In this document: in pieces, positions 12,005 to 24,095 of the stretch
Position numbering within the stretch: position 1 is the first letter of the stretch
Layout: each line of letters opens with the position of its first letter
Origin: Stenocarpella maydis
Lineage: Eukaryota > Ascomycota > Sordariomycetes > Diaporthales > Diaporthaceae
Reading direction: 5' to 3'
Length of the DNA stretch: 64,000 nt
Assembly: GCA_002270565.1 (NCBI GenBank)
Contig: NQMI01000161.1
Coordinates: 32,959 to 96,958 of the forward strand
Notes under the pieces: generated by a model
Told to the model about the DNA's origin: nothing
Database searches by the model: none
The model's input: only the letters and a program-made list of their open reading frames with translations
Translations under genes and position numbers: made by a program

Positions 12005-15000
12005 TCAAAGGCTCAGTGCGTCTCCACTCCCGTCGTCATATTCATCCCCGTCGCTGCGAGGCCTCTCTTGTGCGCCCCCGAGCCTCGCAGAAACCCGTCG
12101 CTGGGCTGGGGTTGTCGCCGCCTTCCTCTTCGCTGTCGTGGAGGATGCCCGTTCCATCTCCTTGTAACAGTCCTCCGCCCCTGATGCCTCGCTGCTTTCG
12201 CAGTACGGTTCCGACTGGTAGCCGGCCGACTCCGTGCCCTCGGACTCATCATCGCCTCCCGTAGACCCTACACCGTACAGCCGCTGGACGTCGTAGCTTG
12301 CCAGCGCGTCGACCAGCTCGGCCTTGTCGGCCTTGTCGGCGCTGTCCGCACCGCCGGGCTTCATGCGTATGCCCCGGTCCCGGACGGCCTGCCGCAGCCT
12401 GCCCTCGCGGTAGATACTGTAGTCCCTCTCGAGCTCGAAGTGCTTCAGGAACTTCCTGCGGTGCTTCTCGGGGTCCGCCCGTAGCCCCCGCGAGTCGAGC
12501 TGTTCCCTTTGGAACTCGCGCTTGAGCTCCTCGAGCCCCCACGACTGGCACGCCGCGATCCTCGGGTCGTCTGGGTCTGTGGGTATCGCCGCGGCCTTGA
12601 AGAAGCGCTCCTCTTCATCCTGGCCGGCATTGTCACCCGGGTCGTCAGCACTGCCGTCAAGGCCGTGGCGGCCGACAGGAGGCCCGGGATCAATCGTCCG
12701 AGTGTTGTCATCCACAGCTACGTGACTACTGTCGGTCTTGCCGGGGCCATGGCCAGGTCCCAGGGAGTTGTCATCATACGACACAGCCGCAGTCTCGGCG
12801 AGCCGTAGCAGGTGCCGGCCCAGGCGATGGGCCCTCTGCTTTCCTTCGGGGGTGGTGGGAGGCGCGGTTGCACCTCCGTGGTTACCAAGGCCCAGGACGG
12901 CTCCGCCTAAGGCACGAGCAGAGTCGCCGTCCAGCTCCTGGTCAGCAAGTCTCGGCAACTCGGAGCCTATCCTGCGAGCAGAGTCGTCGAGGGGGTGACG
13001 GGCGCCGTACTGAGAATCGTCGTCGGCCAGCTCTTGGTCAGCAGGGCTCAGCAACTCGAAACCTATCCTGCGAGCAGATTTCCCAATCCTGTCGGTTTCT
13101 GAGCCGTTGTCACCTGTGAATTCCAGCTGCCCGCCCGCGACCGAATCCCACTCAGTACCTGCTGTCTGCTTATCATCTGGGTCGAGGCGGAAAAAAACAA
13201 AAACGGATTCTGCTTTCTTATGGTCTCCTTCCTCCGCGTACCACGCCGCAACCTTGTCAGCCGTGCGCCTATCGTACTTGCGCTTGAACGTCGAAAAGAT
13301 CGAGTCCAGGAGGTTGGTGGACTCCATGTCCCCAGCCTCCGTGGCGATGACCATGAAGAGGGTCATTGATGCGAGGAACCTCTGGACATCGTACGGGTCG
13401 CCAAACGCCTGGCTGAGGTCGCCCGAGTAAGAGTGCTTCGCATCCAGCTCGGAGTAGGCGAGCAGGACGACCTCCACCAGGTCCATGTAGCGGTCCTTCA
13501 GGAGTGGGTGGCGCCAGTACGCCCTCGCCTCGTCGAGGCTGTCGATGGTTTCTCGTTCCCAGTCGTCCGCTGTGAAAGCTGGGTACCGGCCGACCTGAGG
13601 AAAGATGCACCACATCCACTCGCGCGACCCGAGCTTGTGTTTTCTTTTAAACGCGATCCTTGCGATTTTAATGGTCGGAGAACCCATTAATAATGAGTCT
13701 TGCTTGTCGACGAATCTCTGCACATTGTGCGTGTCGTCGTAGGTGTCGTCGTAGGTATCACCGTCGGTCTCACCGACGCCATCACCGGAGGGGTCCGGGC
13801 CATGGGGCTCCCTGCCCTGAGGCTTGGGCTCCGTATCCTCTTGAGGGTGGGGCGTGCTGGGCTCGCCTTTGGCCGCACCGCGGCGATCTCGCACATACAT
13901 GAGGACGTGCGGAAACTCGTCCTTTGCCTCGTTGATGTCCTCAAGTGTCACGCGGCTCATGGTTGAGTCACGGGGACCGTAGTAGTCAAACTGGGCGTAC
14001 TCGCGCTCACCCAGGCGCAGGGCAGCCTTGAACATGGTCGGCTCCGCGAGCAGGGGGGAAGCCCGCTCCTGCAGCTTCGTGTCGTTGGTGTAGATGACTG
14101 ACTGGAGAGTGTAGGTGCAGTCGGCCCGGTCGCCAGGCCGCGCTGGGTCGTCCCTGAGCGCGGACATGTCCAGGCGCTCGGGATAAGTGAGTTTTGCGTC
14201 CCTCGGGAACCTGCACCCCCCGGGACCGGCAGACTTGTCAAGGAATATGGTACAGATCATGAGCACCTCTGGGAGGTATGCAAACTTGTTGAACTCATGG
14301 ACCCTGCCTGTCGTGTGGCCGCACTCGGGGCACGTCCTCGCCGCCGCCAGATCCTCCCACATGGCCCGTGAGATTGCCTGGTCCAGACTCATCGACCTCG
14401 GGATCTCGACAAGCAACATCCAGCCGGGGAGCTGCCCGCCATCCTTGGTGGGCTGCCGCCGCAGCACTGCCTGGGAACAACCGCCTGGGGGGCAGCGCAT
14501 CGGCGTGTAGCGAACATGCGAGTACTTGAAGAGCTGCTTGAACCGGATGGAAAGGTTGCTACGGGGATACACATGATCAGCACAACGCTTCACCGCGGTC
14601 GCAGGCGGCTGGCTCTTGGCACTCACACGTCGTCGCCATCATCCCCGTCCTGCAGTAATTCAGCCTGGTCAATCCTGTTGAATAGGTAGTCGAGGAAGGT
14701 AAACACCCGTGCGCTGGCGGCCCCGCATGAGAATGGCTGTGGCCAGCCTGCGCGGACGGTGTGCATGGTTTTGAAGATAGTTTTCATCTGGCTCTCAATC
14801 GCGTCGCGCTGCGATTCCTCCGTCGCCTCGCGCGGCTCCCAGTGGCGAAAGGTCTTGGCCAGGCTGTGCAGCCCCTTGATGAGGGGGTCATCGAAAGCCT
14901 TCTTGGCATTTGCCTCTTCGAGGAAGTTGAGAAACGGCGAAATGTTGAACAAGGCCATGAGGGTCGCGCCGAAGTAAGTATGGGTACGAGGATCTAGAGG

Positions 15001-15210
15001 GCTTGAGGGGTAGATCGGGAAGAGGGTCACGGACTGTGGGTGAGGCCGGTACCTGACCAGAACATGGTCAGGCGCCAGGGGCGGCGACTCCAAGACCTGC
15101 AGAAGTCTATCGTGGATGGCTGGCCTGGCTGGCGCAACGGGCAGATCATGTCCGTCCGCCTCGAGCAGGCCAGGGGCCTGGATCAGTGTAGGGTCTGTTG
15201 TGTCGGCCAT
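12005..15210 (-). CDS. USP-fold protein, predicted catalytically dead, with long acidic tail
   Basis: Exons 15210-14627 and 14558-12005 are joined by a 68-bp phase-2 intron (GTGAGT...TAG), giving 1045 residues. The start is the ATG reading MADTTDP; the open frame upstream has no ATG. Residues about 75-420 follow the ubiquitin-specific protease layout: an N-terminal helix box (TYFGATLMALFNISPF), a helical stretch where QQDA-HEF normally sits, paired Cys motifs (RCPPGGC, TCPECG), the LPEVL strand, CTYTLQSVIY, and a final QFDYYG...VLMYVRD. The nucleophile Cys of the first box is replaced and no His is present before the final Tyr strand, so peptidase activity is not expected. The remaining 600 residues are acidic and Ser-rich with a conserved-looking helical segment. 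Partner and role are unknown. Confidence 0.6.
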
Positions 15211-18200
15211 ATTCACTGGTTGAGGACGACCGGGGCGCAAAGTCGATTGAACTGCACAGGCCTGCCAACATGGAGATACTCAGCGTTCATTCAGTCGACA
15301 GCAGCAGCACATGAGATGCGGGTGGCCATTTCAGCCCACGGAGCGAGATGTAGTAAACACTTCTTTGTTGAGCGCTTGCAGCCAATGTTGCTCCGTTTTC
15401 GGCAACAGAAGTACATTAGAAGAGCGTCAGTCTTTGTTGACCGTGGCGGACAGAGCTTTGTTTATCCGTTGCATATATGTGACATGAGATTTCCTGAAAC
15501 ACAGGAATGGCATCAGGCATCCCTCAATTCCTTGCCACTCTACCCATCTCCCGTTTTGGGGTGGCAACAGATGACCCGCGTGCCTTTCTGCCCAGGCATC
15601 CCTGAGATCCTGCGGATGGCAGCCATTTCGTTGGTATTGTGGCTTGCTAACTACCTATGGCGGATCTTTTAATTTTTCTGCAAGGGGAAATTGTGACCGC
15701 ATAAAGGACAAAACCGACTAACTATGTAACATATAGATTACGAAGAAGGTGGTCGGATTTCATCTGCAAGCCACATGTGGTACAATAGACTCTCATATAG
15801 AATCTGACCACGATTACGTTCCTGCAGAACAACTAGTCAGATGCCTCCCCGGCTCTGGGCCATCAATTTCAACGTAGATATCTGGACTCACTCCGGCAAT
15901 GGTGGGTATGTTCCGGAGCGGATCTCGGAACTTAGGATATATTATGAACTAGTCAATGGCAAGGGCAAGGAACGAGAGCGCGGTGGCGCTTGCGTAAGGT
16001 CTTCTTAGAGTTAGGTCTGGTGCAATAGGTGGTCGAAACACGGATACGAGATAGCCCAGAACCCCACCAAATGCTAGGAGCTTGAGCAGGAATAGCTCGA
16101 GTGCGCGTGCGGGATTCATGTTTCTGTAATAATTCGCCAGCCTAATTACCGTATGACATAGGTCTGCCTTAAAACCTTGACGGCAGTCAGCAAGGTCTTT
16201 GGTCTTTATTGAAGCCTGGAGCCGAGATCCAGCCTGAGAACATGCGAGCTCGCTGCCCATCACAAGTCGACCCCAACTCAGTGTGCCTCGGCAGACTGGT
16301 GAAACATCTGAATGGATGCTGAGGCCGCCGCACTCCCCCACTAGTATCTAGGAGGACCCTTGGCGATACACGTCTAACACAAGCTCGTACGGAATTACCT
16401 TGTAGGGCACGACGCACGTGCTTAATCCGAGAATCATCACATAGATAGTGCAGCGCACGTGAAAGTCAACTTCGCAGTGCGCTCACAGCGAGGCACAATT
16501 CGGCCTTGGGAATACTGCACTAATGACGCGTAACCAGGCGGCGTCATGAAGAGGCACCCGCTTACCCGGTCCTTCGAGGATATTCAAGTTACGTGTGATT
16601 TTCATGGTGTCCTTCAAGTAGAGGCTTTATTGATTGGTCAGTGCAGTGCTAGTACCTACCAAATACGGCCCGACAAATCTCAAGATGTAAGCAGCTTATG
16701 TTGCTCTATGTTCTTTTGCCGCGCACGACACCACTATAACTAAAAATAGAAAGTGGAGTGTCCGTTCAGGGAGCTGCTACTTAGCCTTTGGAGGAATGGT
16801 TGCGGCCAAACCTTGGAACGGAATTCGAGGTATTCTTCCCTAGAGCTTTGCACCCCGCCCCCGCTCTTGCCTTCCTTGCTCTGGGTCCCGTCTGTTCGCG
16901 TGGTGAACGGGTTAGTTATTGTGCCGTAATCCTACCTCAACACTGCTAAATGAAAGGAAAAACGCGGCTCTGCACTGCAGTCAACGATTCTTTAGCTGTG
17001 AATATCTTATGCCAAGAACAGGTAAACCGATTCAAGCATTACCTAGGTAGGAAGTATACATCCGCATCCTTTCTTATTACTAAGTCCCCAAGAGGCCAGC
17101 CCTGCGCCCAGAATAGTCATAATTGGGGAAATCTTGCAGCCCAGTGGCTTGAGCCACATGACATAGCCTTGTCCTCGTACTTCAGTTGCCATCTGGTACA
17201 TGTCTGTAAGGGCTGAGACACGTGAGAAGCCCTACATAACTACAATGAAGAAAACACCGGCGGATAGAAAGATCTTCCACGCCCGTCCGGAGCGCGGGGA
17301 CAGCCAGCTACGAGGAGAGGCCCCAGAGGAGACGGGGCCACGAACACGCCTGTGGGCCGTCGCCACAATTATCGGTGATTATTAGTCTAAAAGCAGAACC
17401 TTGTCACAAGCTGTCAGCGCTGGATGAGCTCCACTCATAGCCTGAGACTGCTGTTCAAAGGATCACGCTACGCCGCCCCGAGTGTCTCCGCGAGAGGCCA
17501 TCCAGGCCAGGTGAAGTAGCTCGGTGACCGCGGATTGCGAGACGGTTAATACGGCTCCGCATCTTGAAGCAAACCGTGGATAGTTAATGAGACATCTGCT
17601 GTAGCATTGTTATTCTAAATACAGCACACTAAGTATCTTTTCAAATAGTCTTCAATCAAAGCAAATCAAAGATCTATATAACCTAAAGGTGATTAAAGAA
17701 CGGAAGAAGACTAACCATTAATTGAATGACATGAGAAATAATGTGGGCCTGGCCAACTTATTCCTACCAGCCGGGCCCTGCCCCGAACTTGCCAGCACCC
17801 GGCCCCGGGCCCCTCTCGCCGCGGCCCGGTTTTTCATCCTATATCTTACCCATAAGGTTAGCATCTACTTTGACCCCAGCCGGCATCAGAGTTCCAGGGA
17901 TAGGGCTTGTTGGATCCTCTGCCAATCCTTGCCAATGACGCCTCCTCAAACACTCACTGGACATGAGCACTGAACACGGGACTGTGTCGGTCTGAATATT
18001 CCGCCGCCCACTCCGCTCCTAGTTGTGTCCGTCCTCCAATACACGTGCAACTTCACCGCCGAGGCCCGGCCGTCCCTACATGCTTGAGACAAGTGCAGCT
18101 TGGTATAAGGGCGTCTACACCCGCCTGTTGTTGCTCACGATCGACAATAGTGACTAGAAACCCTTTGCTCTTGTCCCCACGAGGCGCCGCCATCCAGCCA

Positions 18201-18328
18201 TCCTCTACCATTCACCATCCCCCACGGGGGACCCGCTGCCGATTGCATCTGTCTGTCTTACGCACAGCACACACACAAGCCGCTCAGTCATATCCTCTGG
18301 GCACGCGTTGGCGGCAGCCACATGCACA
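15211..18328. other. Gene-free region upstream of the P450
   Basis: About 3.1 kb. A frame of 130 codons on minus (15949-16341) and several shorter ones lack start context and recognisable motifs. A GTGACCGCATAAAGGAC box at 15685-15705 matches the degenerate repeat seen at 2.7 and 3.5 kb, and a CCTAGGTAGG palindrome lies near 17043. The last few hundred bases are presumably the P450 promoter. Confidence 0.5.
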
Positions 18329-20168
18329 ATGACGCACATCTCTGTTGTCGGCGCACTGCTTGTTAGCGTGTCCTATGCCGTCTTCCGCATACTAAGCCGC
18401 ATCGTTGAATCGCGCAGACAGGCCGCGAAAGCCCGAGAGCTAGGCTGCAAGGACCCGCCGTCTGAACCCAACCGGTTGCCATTTGGGATAGATGCCATCA
18501 AGAGGGCTCTGCGGGCTGACGAGGAGAAGCTGTTCTTGGAATTCATGCAGGATCGTCATGGTGCGATGGGCGTCAATACCTGTAAGCCCGCGACAGACAC
18601 CCGTGATTTCTACAACTTGCCCTAGGTGCTTGGGCGGTGGCCGCCCCTGTTTGCGGCTGCTAATGGACGTTAAATTCATCTACTACTTCAGGGAGGTATT
18701 CCATACTCGGCCAAACAAACATCATCACCATGGATCCCAGAAACCTGCAAGCGATCCTGGCATCCAGCTTCGGAACTTTTGACCTCGGACCCCAACGAGC
18801 GGGCATGTTCTGGCCGATGCTCGGAAATGGAATCTTCACCCAGAGCGCCCAGGACTGGAAAAAATCGCGTGAGCTCATGCGGCCGCAGTTTACCCGCGAT
18901 CAGGTCAGTGACCTAGAACTTGAGGAGAGACACCTGCAGAACATGATGAGCGCGCTGCACGAAAGGATACAGCCAGATGGTTGGACGAACCTGGTCGACC
19001 TGCAGGTCCTCTTCTTCCGCCTCACACTAGACTCTGCGACCGAATTCCTGCTCGGCGAGTCCGCAGACTCACAGCTGCAGCACATCCCCGGGTACAGGTT
19101 AGCTACTAGAGCCCCCTTCTTACCTGCTTAGGAATAACATATCCCCCCCCTCCCGGAGCCTAGTATTTCTTGAAGGCCATGGCCACACTGTTCGCATGAA
19201 ACTTCTTGCATGGTTCTTTGAGAGCTGACTCTCGCTGCTCCACCAGCAAGAAGCTCAACTCGGCCGAGGACATCCATAACATCGACTTTGCCTTCCACTT
19301 CGACAGAGGTCAGGCGGCAATTGCTACGCGTGCACGTTTTGGGCCTCTTTACTGGGTTTACAATTCGGCACCCTTCCGCGAGTCGGTCAGGCAATGTAAC
19401 ATGTTCATGGACCACTATGTCAAACGCGCACTGAAGAAGGACCTGCGCGAGAATGCCGCCGAGCAAAAGGGCAATCCAAAATACGTCTTTCTGGATGCCC
19501 TTGCGGAGCAGACGCAAGACCCCGTGGAGCTGCGCTCGCAGCTGATGCACATACTGCTGGCAGGCCGCGACACGACCGCCTCAATGCTCGGCTGGCTCTT
19601 CTACCTGCTGGCCCGCGACCCCGCCCGCTACAAGAAGCTGCGCGACACCGTCGTGGAGGAGTTTGGGACCTTCTCCCGCCCCAGGGAGATCACCTTTGCC
19701 CGGCTCAAGGCCTGCCAGTACCTGCAGCAGTGCAACAACGAGACGCTGCGCCTGTACCCGGTCGTGCCCATCAACAGCCGCTGGGCCTACAACGACACCG
19801 TGCTGCCGACCGGGGGCGGGCCCAACGGCACCGACCCGGTCTTTGTGCCCAAGAATACTGCCGTCGACTATTGTGTCTACATTATGCACCGCCGCAGGGA
19901 CATCTGGGGCCCTGATGCGGACGAGTTCAGGCCGGAGCGGTGGGAGGGCCGCAGGGTCGGCTGGGACTTCCTCCCCTTCAACGGGGGGCCCAGGATCTGC
20001 CTGGGCCAGCAGTTCGCACTGACCGAGGCGAGCTACGTGACCGTGCGCCTGCTGCAGCGGTTCGATGCCATCGAGAACCTCGAGACGGACCCTGTGCCCA
20101 GGCAGAATCTTACGTTAACGAGCTGCAGTGCGAATGGTGTCAAGGTCAGGATGCATGCGGCCGCTTAG
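18329..20168 (+). CDS. Cytochrome P450, CYP52-like
   Basis: Three exons (18329-18581, 18692-19097, 19247-20168) with a phase-1 intron of 110 bp and a phase-2 intron of 149 bp encode 526 residues. An N-terminal membrane anchor (VVGALLVSVSYAVFRIL) is followed by the full P450 signature set: I-helix AGRDTT, K-helix ETLR, the PERW motif, and the heme loop FNGGPRICLGQQFALTE with the axial Cys. The heme loop and the WKKSRELMRPQF segment are typical of the CYP52 clan of alkane and fatty-acid omega-hydroxylases, so ER-bound hydroxylation of an aliphatic or aromatic substrate is likely. It lies 743 bp upstream of a phenolic acid decarboxylase on the same strand. The second intron starts with GTTAGC, a weaker donor, but its phase and its CTGAC branch site fit. 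Confidence 0.88.
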
Positions 20169-20651
20169 TCATAGTTGAACATCTATTTGTGAATGAAGTC
20201 TGACTTGTGCAATCCAAACGGCCCTGAAAATCTAGAGCATTCGATCTTAATTTAGGCGGGCGTTCGGCGAGGTCATGTTGCTGTCCGAGAATGTTGTACA
20301 GCTTCCGTTGAAGAGAACAAGTGTCGTGAATTAGTAGTATAAAGTTAATAAAATTAATCTTATCCTCGCAATAGTAACGCAACTTCTAAACACGTGTTGT
20401 CAGGTCCTATGAGGCAACACGTTGTCCCGCGAAAGTTTAAAGGAAAGGGGAGGGGGAAAAAAGGAGCATGAGTGGGCGTTGAGACCTCCGTTGTGGAACA
20501 TTACTCGAGAGTTCTCGTGACCCCGTGGTGTGATCTCACGCATGGCGGATGAACAACGTGCAACTGTGGATCCCATAGTGCAATGCACTCGCTGCCGTAA
20601 CGCGGCGTTCTCCGTTGAGCACTTACAAGCCGTTTCTCGAAATCAGTAACT

Positions 20652-20659
20652 ATAAAAGA
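20652..20659 (+). promoter_or_regulatory. TATA-like box upstream of the decarboxylase
   Basis: TATAAAAG lies about 250 bp before the decarboxylase ATG and is followed by a C/A-rich leader (ACCACCACACCAAC) typical of fungal 5' untranslated regions. Position and sequence fit a core promoter, but no start site is demonstrated. Confidence 0.35.
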
Positions 20660-20911
20660 CGTCTTGATCCCGACGTCCAGCAACGGCAAGCTACCTAACA
20701 AAATCAGAACACTCAGATGACAAGCTAGAGAACCCGTCCCATCAAGCACTACGTCACGACTCACGGACTAAGTACGCCACCGTGATTTCAACCACGTCGA
20801 AGGACAACGAAACAAGGAATCATCCATCTCCAGCCTGAGCCGAACAAGAATCCATACTTCTCAACCCCCCGTGGCCAAAGAAAAAATAGACCTCACAACC
20901 ACCACACCAAC

Positions 20912-21532
20912 ATGTCATTGCCCAGGTTCCTGACCAACACCCCCCTTGACCCGACCTTCGAGCGGGACATCCGGGACACCCACCTCATCTACGACTATGA
21001 CGCACAGGACGCGAGCGGGAACCCGGAGAAATGGCGCTATGAGATGTGGTTCTTCTCCGAGGACAAGATCAACTATGCCATCCACGGCGGGCCCATGGCA
21101 GGCAGGATAAACTACCAGACATGCCAGTACCAATGCATCCGCCCGGGTGAGCTCTGGCAGTGCTCATGGCTCGAGTACGTTAACCCCCCCCCCCCAGCTG
21201 GTCTCATCCACGTTCGCGGACACCCCATCGGTTGAAGTGTGCTGACCCGGGTGCGTGCTGGCAGGGAGACCGGGACAGTCTGCTCTCTGGTATACGACAT
21301 CCCGAAGCGCAAGATCTCGACTCTGATTTCCTTCTCAAAGGGCCACTGGGAGCACCCCCTGGAGGCACATGGCGACAAGAGGAGGCCCGAGGACTTTGAG
21401 CGCTGGAGGGGCCTCGCCAGGATGGGGACCCAGGCGGAGAGGCTCATGCTCTCCGAGCAGGCGGACATCAAGGAGGTATTCAAGGGCGCAGGCGAGCTGT
21501 TGCCCATCGAGCGGGACGCTGTAACGATATGA
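20912..21532 (+). CDS. Phenolic acid decarboxylase
   Basis: Two exons (20912-21174, 21265-21532) flank a 90-bp phase-2 intron containing a 12-C run; the product is 176 residues, normal for the family. The protein shows the calycin-like phenolic acid decarboxylase pattern: HLIYDYDA, a MWFFSEDKINYAIHGGPMAGR core with the conserved Ile-His-x-Gly and Gly-Arg elements, and SWLEETGTVCSLVYD across the splice junction. Family members remove CO2 from ferulic, p-coumaric or caffeic acid to give vinyl phenols, in the cytosol and without cofactor. The neighbouring P450 may act on the same class of compounds (inference). The ATG has a good context (CAACATGTC). Confidence 0.88.
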
Positions 21533-21804
21533 GCTGGGATGTGACCTTAGAGTCTTCCTGTCTTCAGTAATTAGATTATACATGTATACCAACCGTTAGA
21601 TGTAGTACGGATGTCCATATTCATCTGCAAAGCCGCTGTGATACATGGTGAATTGATTGGCATACCTAGATGGGTGGTGCGTGAAGCGGAATTCCGCTGC
21701 GACTTATATCGCCACTGGCCGATCCATGCTCGAGGATTCTGAACGGATCAGCTTAGTTGAACGTAGTAAAAATAGACTGTAGGCCGCTGGTTCAATTATC
21801 AGCC

Positions 21805-22385
21805 CTAATCTCTACACTCAATTGCCAGCCTCTCCTTGCGGATGGCATTGGGGAAACGCGCGAGAAGTGACGGCGGGGCGTCCTCAACCTTGTGGATTGC
21901 ACCGCGAGGGAACTTGACGGTAATGCGATGCTTATCGCAGGGAAGCACCTTGCCGCTAGCCACAGCACGGTCCACTGAGACCCGAAGTCAGCTCTGATCT
22001 TATGCCATCCTGAGCAGCAGGTACGGGTCCAAGACTTACATTAATGGCGGATGCCGAAGCTAGAAGCCTTGTTTGCAGCTTGGTCGAGGGGGAACTCGAG
22101 TTGGAATCCCATCCAGTGGCTGGTGTTGATAACTCTGCAGGCGACCAGTCGCGCGCCAATCTTAGAGACCGTGCCAAGTGCTTTGCCACTCGCGATGATG
22201 GCGCCTGCTGGGTTTCCGACCAGGACAGCGCAATCTTTAGCCCATGTCTTGGGTGCTGCTGGGGCTGGGGCTGGCTTGGCTGACGAGCTGCTGCTGGTGT
22301 CGCCAGGTGACTGGGGGATGTTGCTAGTCATTTTGGAGGAGGGGGAGGAGGAGGGGTTTGGGTTGTTAATGTTCTGCTGAGACAT
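21805..22385 (-). pseudogene. Small gene with a stop codon at its splice junction
   Basis: Exon 1 (22385-22040) encodes a Ser/Pro/Ala-rich start, then a compact segment (WAKDCAVLVGNPAGAIIASG...VINTSHWMGFQLEFPLDQAANK). Exon 2 (21974-21805) encodes VDRAVASGKVLPCDKHRIT and ends in ERLAIECRD. A consensus intron (GTAAGT...CAG, 65 bp, phase 1) joins them in the correct frame, but the codon just before the donor is TAA (22043-22041). Read literally, the protein ends after 114 residues. The matching phases and the sensible exon 2 suggest that the full product of about 171 residues existed until recently. A CAA-to-TAA change would explain it. No function is recognised. Confidence 0.5.
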
Positions 22386-24095
22386 GACGGATGATAAATT
22401 TGACGTGGGGGGGGCGGGATAGGGACCGAGGAACCCGATTGCAACGGCAAGGCCGAGCAAAAGTACCAGCCTTCTAAGAGAACTGGTGGTAGGATCCAAA
22501 GTCCATCAAACTCACCCTGCTGCCTATAACAAGCAGTCTTCCACCCGCTTTAGCTGACTCATCTATAAACACCTAGCAACTAGGCCTTCCCCTAAAAGCA
22601 AATTGCTGAAGCAAAAGTACCAACCTCCTAGGAGAATTGGTGGCGGTTGAGAAGCCAGCTTTCGGTGCGTAGTGAATCGTGGAGTGGTCCGCATCAGCAG
22701 GGCTTCCGAGCAGCTCCTACCTACTATTAAAGAAAAGGGAAAAGATAGACCCGAAGCTATTACAACCTAAACGACAAGAGAATTCATTGCTTCAGGCAGC
22801 AACAAATATGCTTAAGGCGCCGGTTGGGGAAAGAAAAGAGGAAAACAGAAGAAGCAACCCAAAAAGATGCGATGGAGTTTTGGCACCTTGTGTGTAAGGC
22901 AGAGCAAGAACCCGGTGATGACCTGGATCACTGCAGGGAGTCGACTTCAGGTTGAGATTCATGCCTGTGGTTACGGAGAGGATAGAGGAATGGTGAAAAC
23001 CAGGTTGATGGCGATTATGAGGAAGGTGAGCTATACCGGCATTGCAAGGTTATAAATCTCTAGGAACACAACCGAGAGCATAATCGCCAGCAATTGCGAA
23101 AGTGCTTGGAACCAGGAGATTCGATGTTCCTATTAAGAAGTGCTTTAAACAGTGGCCCGCAAGTGCTCGTCAATAACCACCCAATATTTGGCCATGCAGG
23201 ATACAACAAGTTTGGGGGATGCCTCTTCGAGAAACGAGCAGTACGAGGAGGTTCTAGCACCCTGACGGCTGCAATGCCATTTTGACATGCCGCACACAAG
23301 ACACAATTCATAATGCTTAAATCTCTCGAGCGCCATCTCGCTCATCCATAACAGCATCACCATTTTCGACAGTGTGTTGGGCTCCAGTGTTGGAACTCGA
23401 CATTGCTAATGCATGTACACTGGTGCAGCCTGCACGGTGCTCCAGGTGCTGGCTGCACCTTCCTGAATATTCAACATTGGAGACATGACCACGCGCTCCG
23501 GTGCCGTCATGGCACCTTGCGAAGAGAGACGGTCTGCCATAATACCCTGTGTCCATTGCTGAGCTTTATTTCTCTTTTCTCTTTTCTCTTCACAGAGGTC
23601 CCTATGTTGCTTGCATCGGCCCCGGCTTTTGCAAGTAATATTATGCAAGAATACCCATTTAGATAGCCTCATATGTGGAAGCAGTCTTTAGATCTTGACC
23701 GGTTCTCTCGGGAGATTGGTCCTGTTGCTTGTCGAACTTGATCTGGGCGCTGTGGAAGCAACTTTGTTTTGCCGGTGTGGTTGTCGTAAGCGCTCACCTC
23801 TTCATTTGTATCTCCTCTCCCTCCTCTCCTCTCCTCCCCCCCTCCTCCTCCTCCTCCTCTTCTTCTCCCTCCGCGTCACGGAAGGGTGTTTGAGGTCCAA
23901 CACCGGATAGGTCTCTGAGGAGACCAGTACCTTCGTTTGGCTTGCCAATGAAAGGACCTGAATCACAATCCCAAATTGTGGTTGGAAGATCAGCGGGATT
24001 GATCCCGGATGTAGGCAGCTCAATGATTATATTATGGTACCCTTGCTGAGTCCTGCCTTCCTATAGACCCCAAAAAACCTCGGGGGGCGACCGCC
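22386..24095. other. Gene-free region with short repeats
   Basis: About 1.7 kb without a convincing gene. An imperfect 35-bp direct repeat beginning GCAAAAGTACCA is present at 22457-22491 and 22611-22645, its copies differing at about six positions that are mostly transitions. A CTC/TCC-rich microsatellite runs from about 23812 to 23870. Confidence 0.5.

Noticed and set aside
15040..15672. 210-codon plus-strand frame
   Set aside because: Mostly antisense to the first exon of the USP-like gene, continuing into low-quality sequence; no motif.
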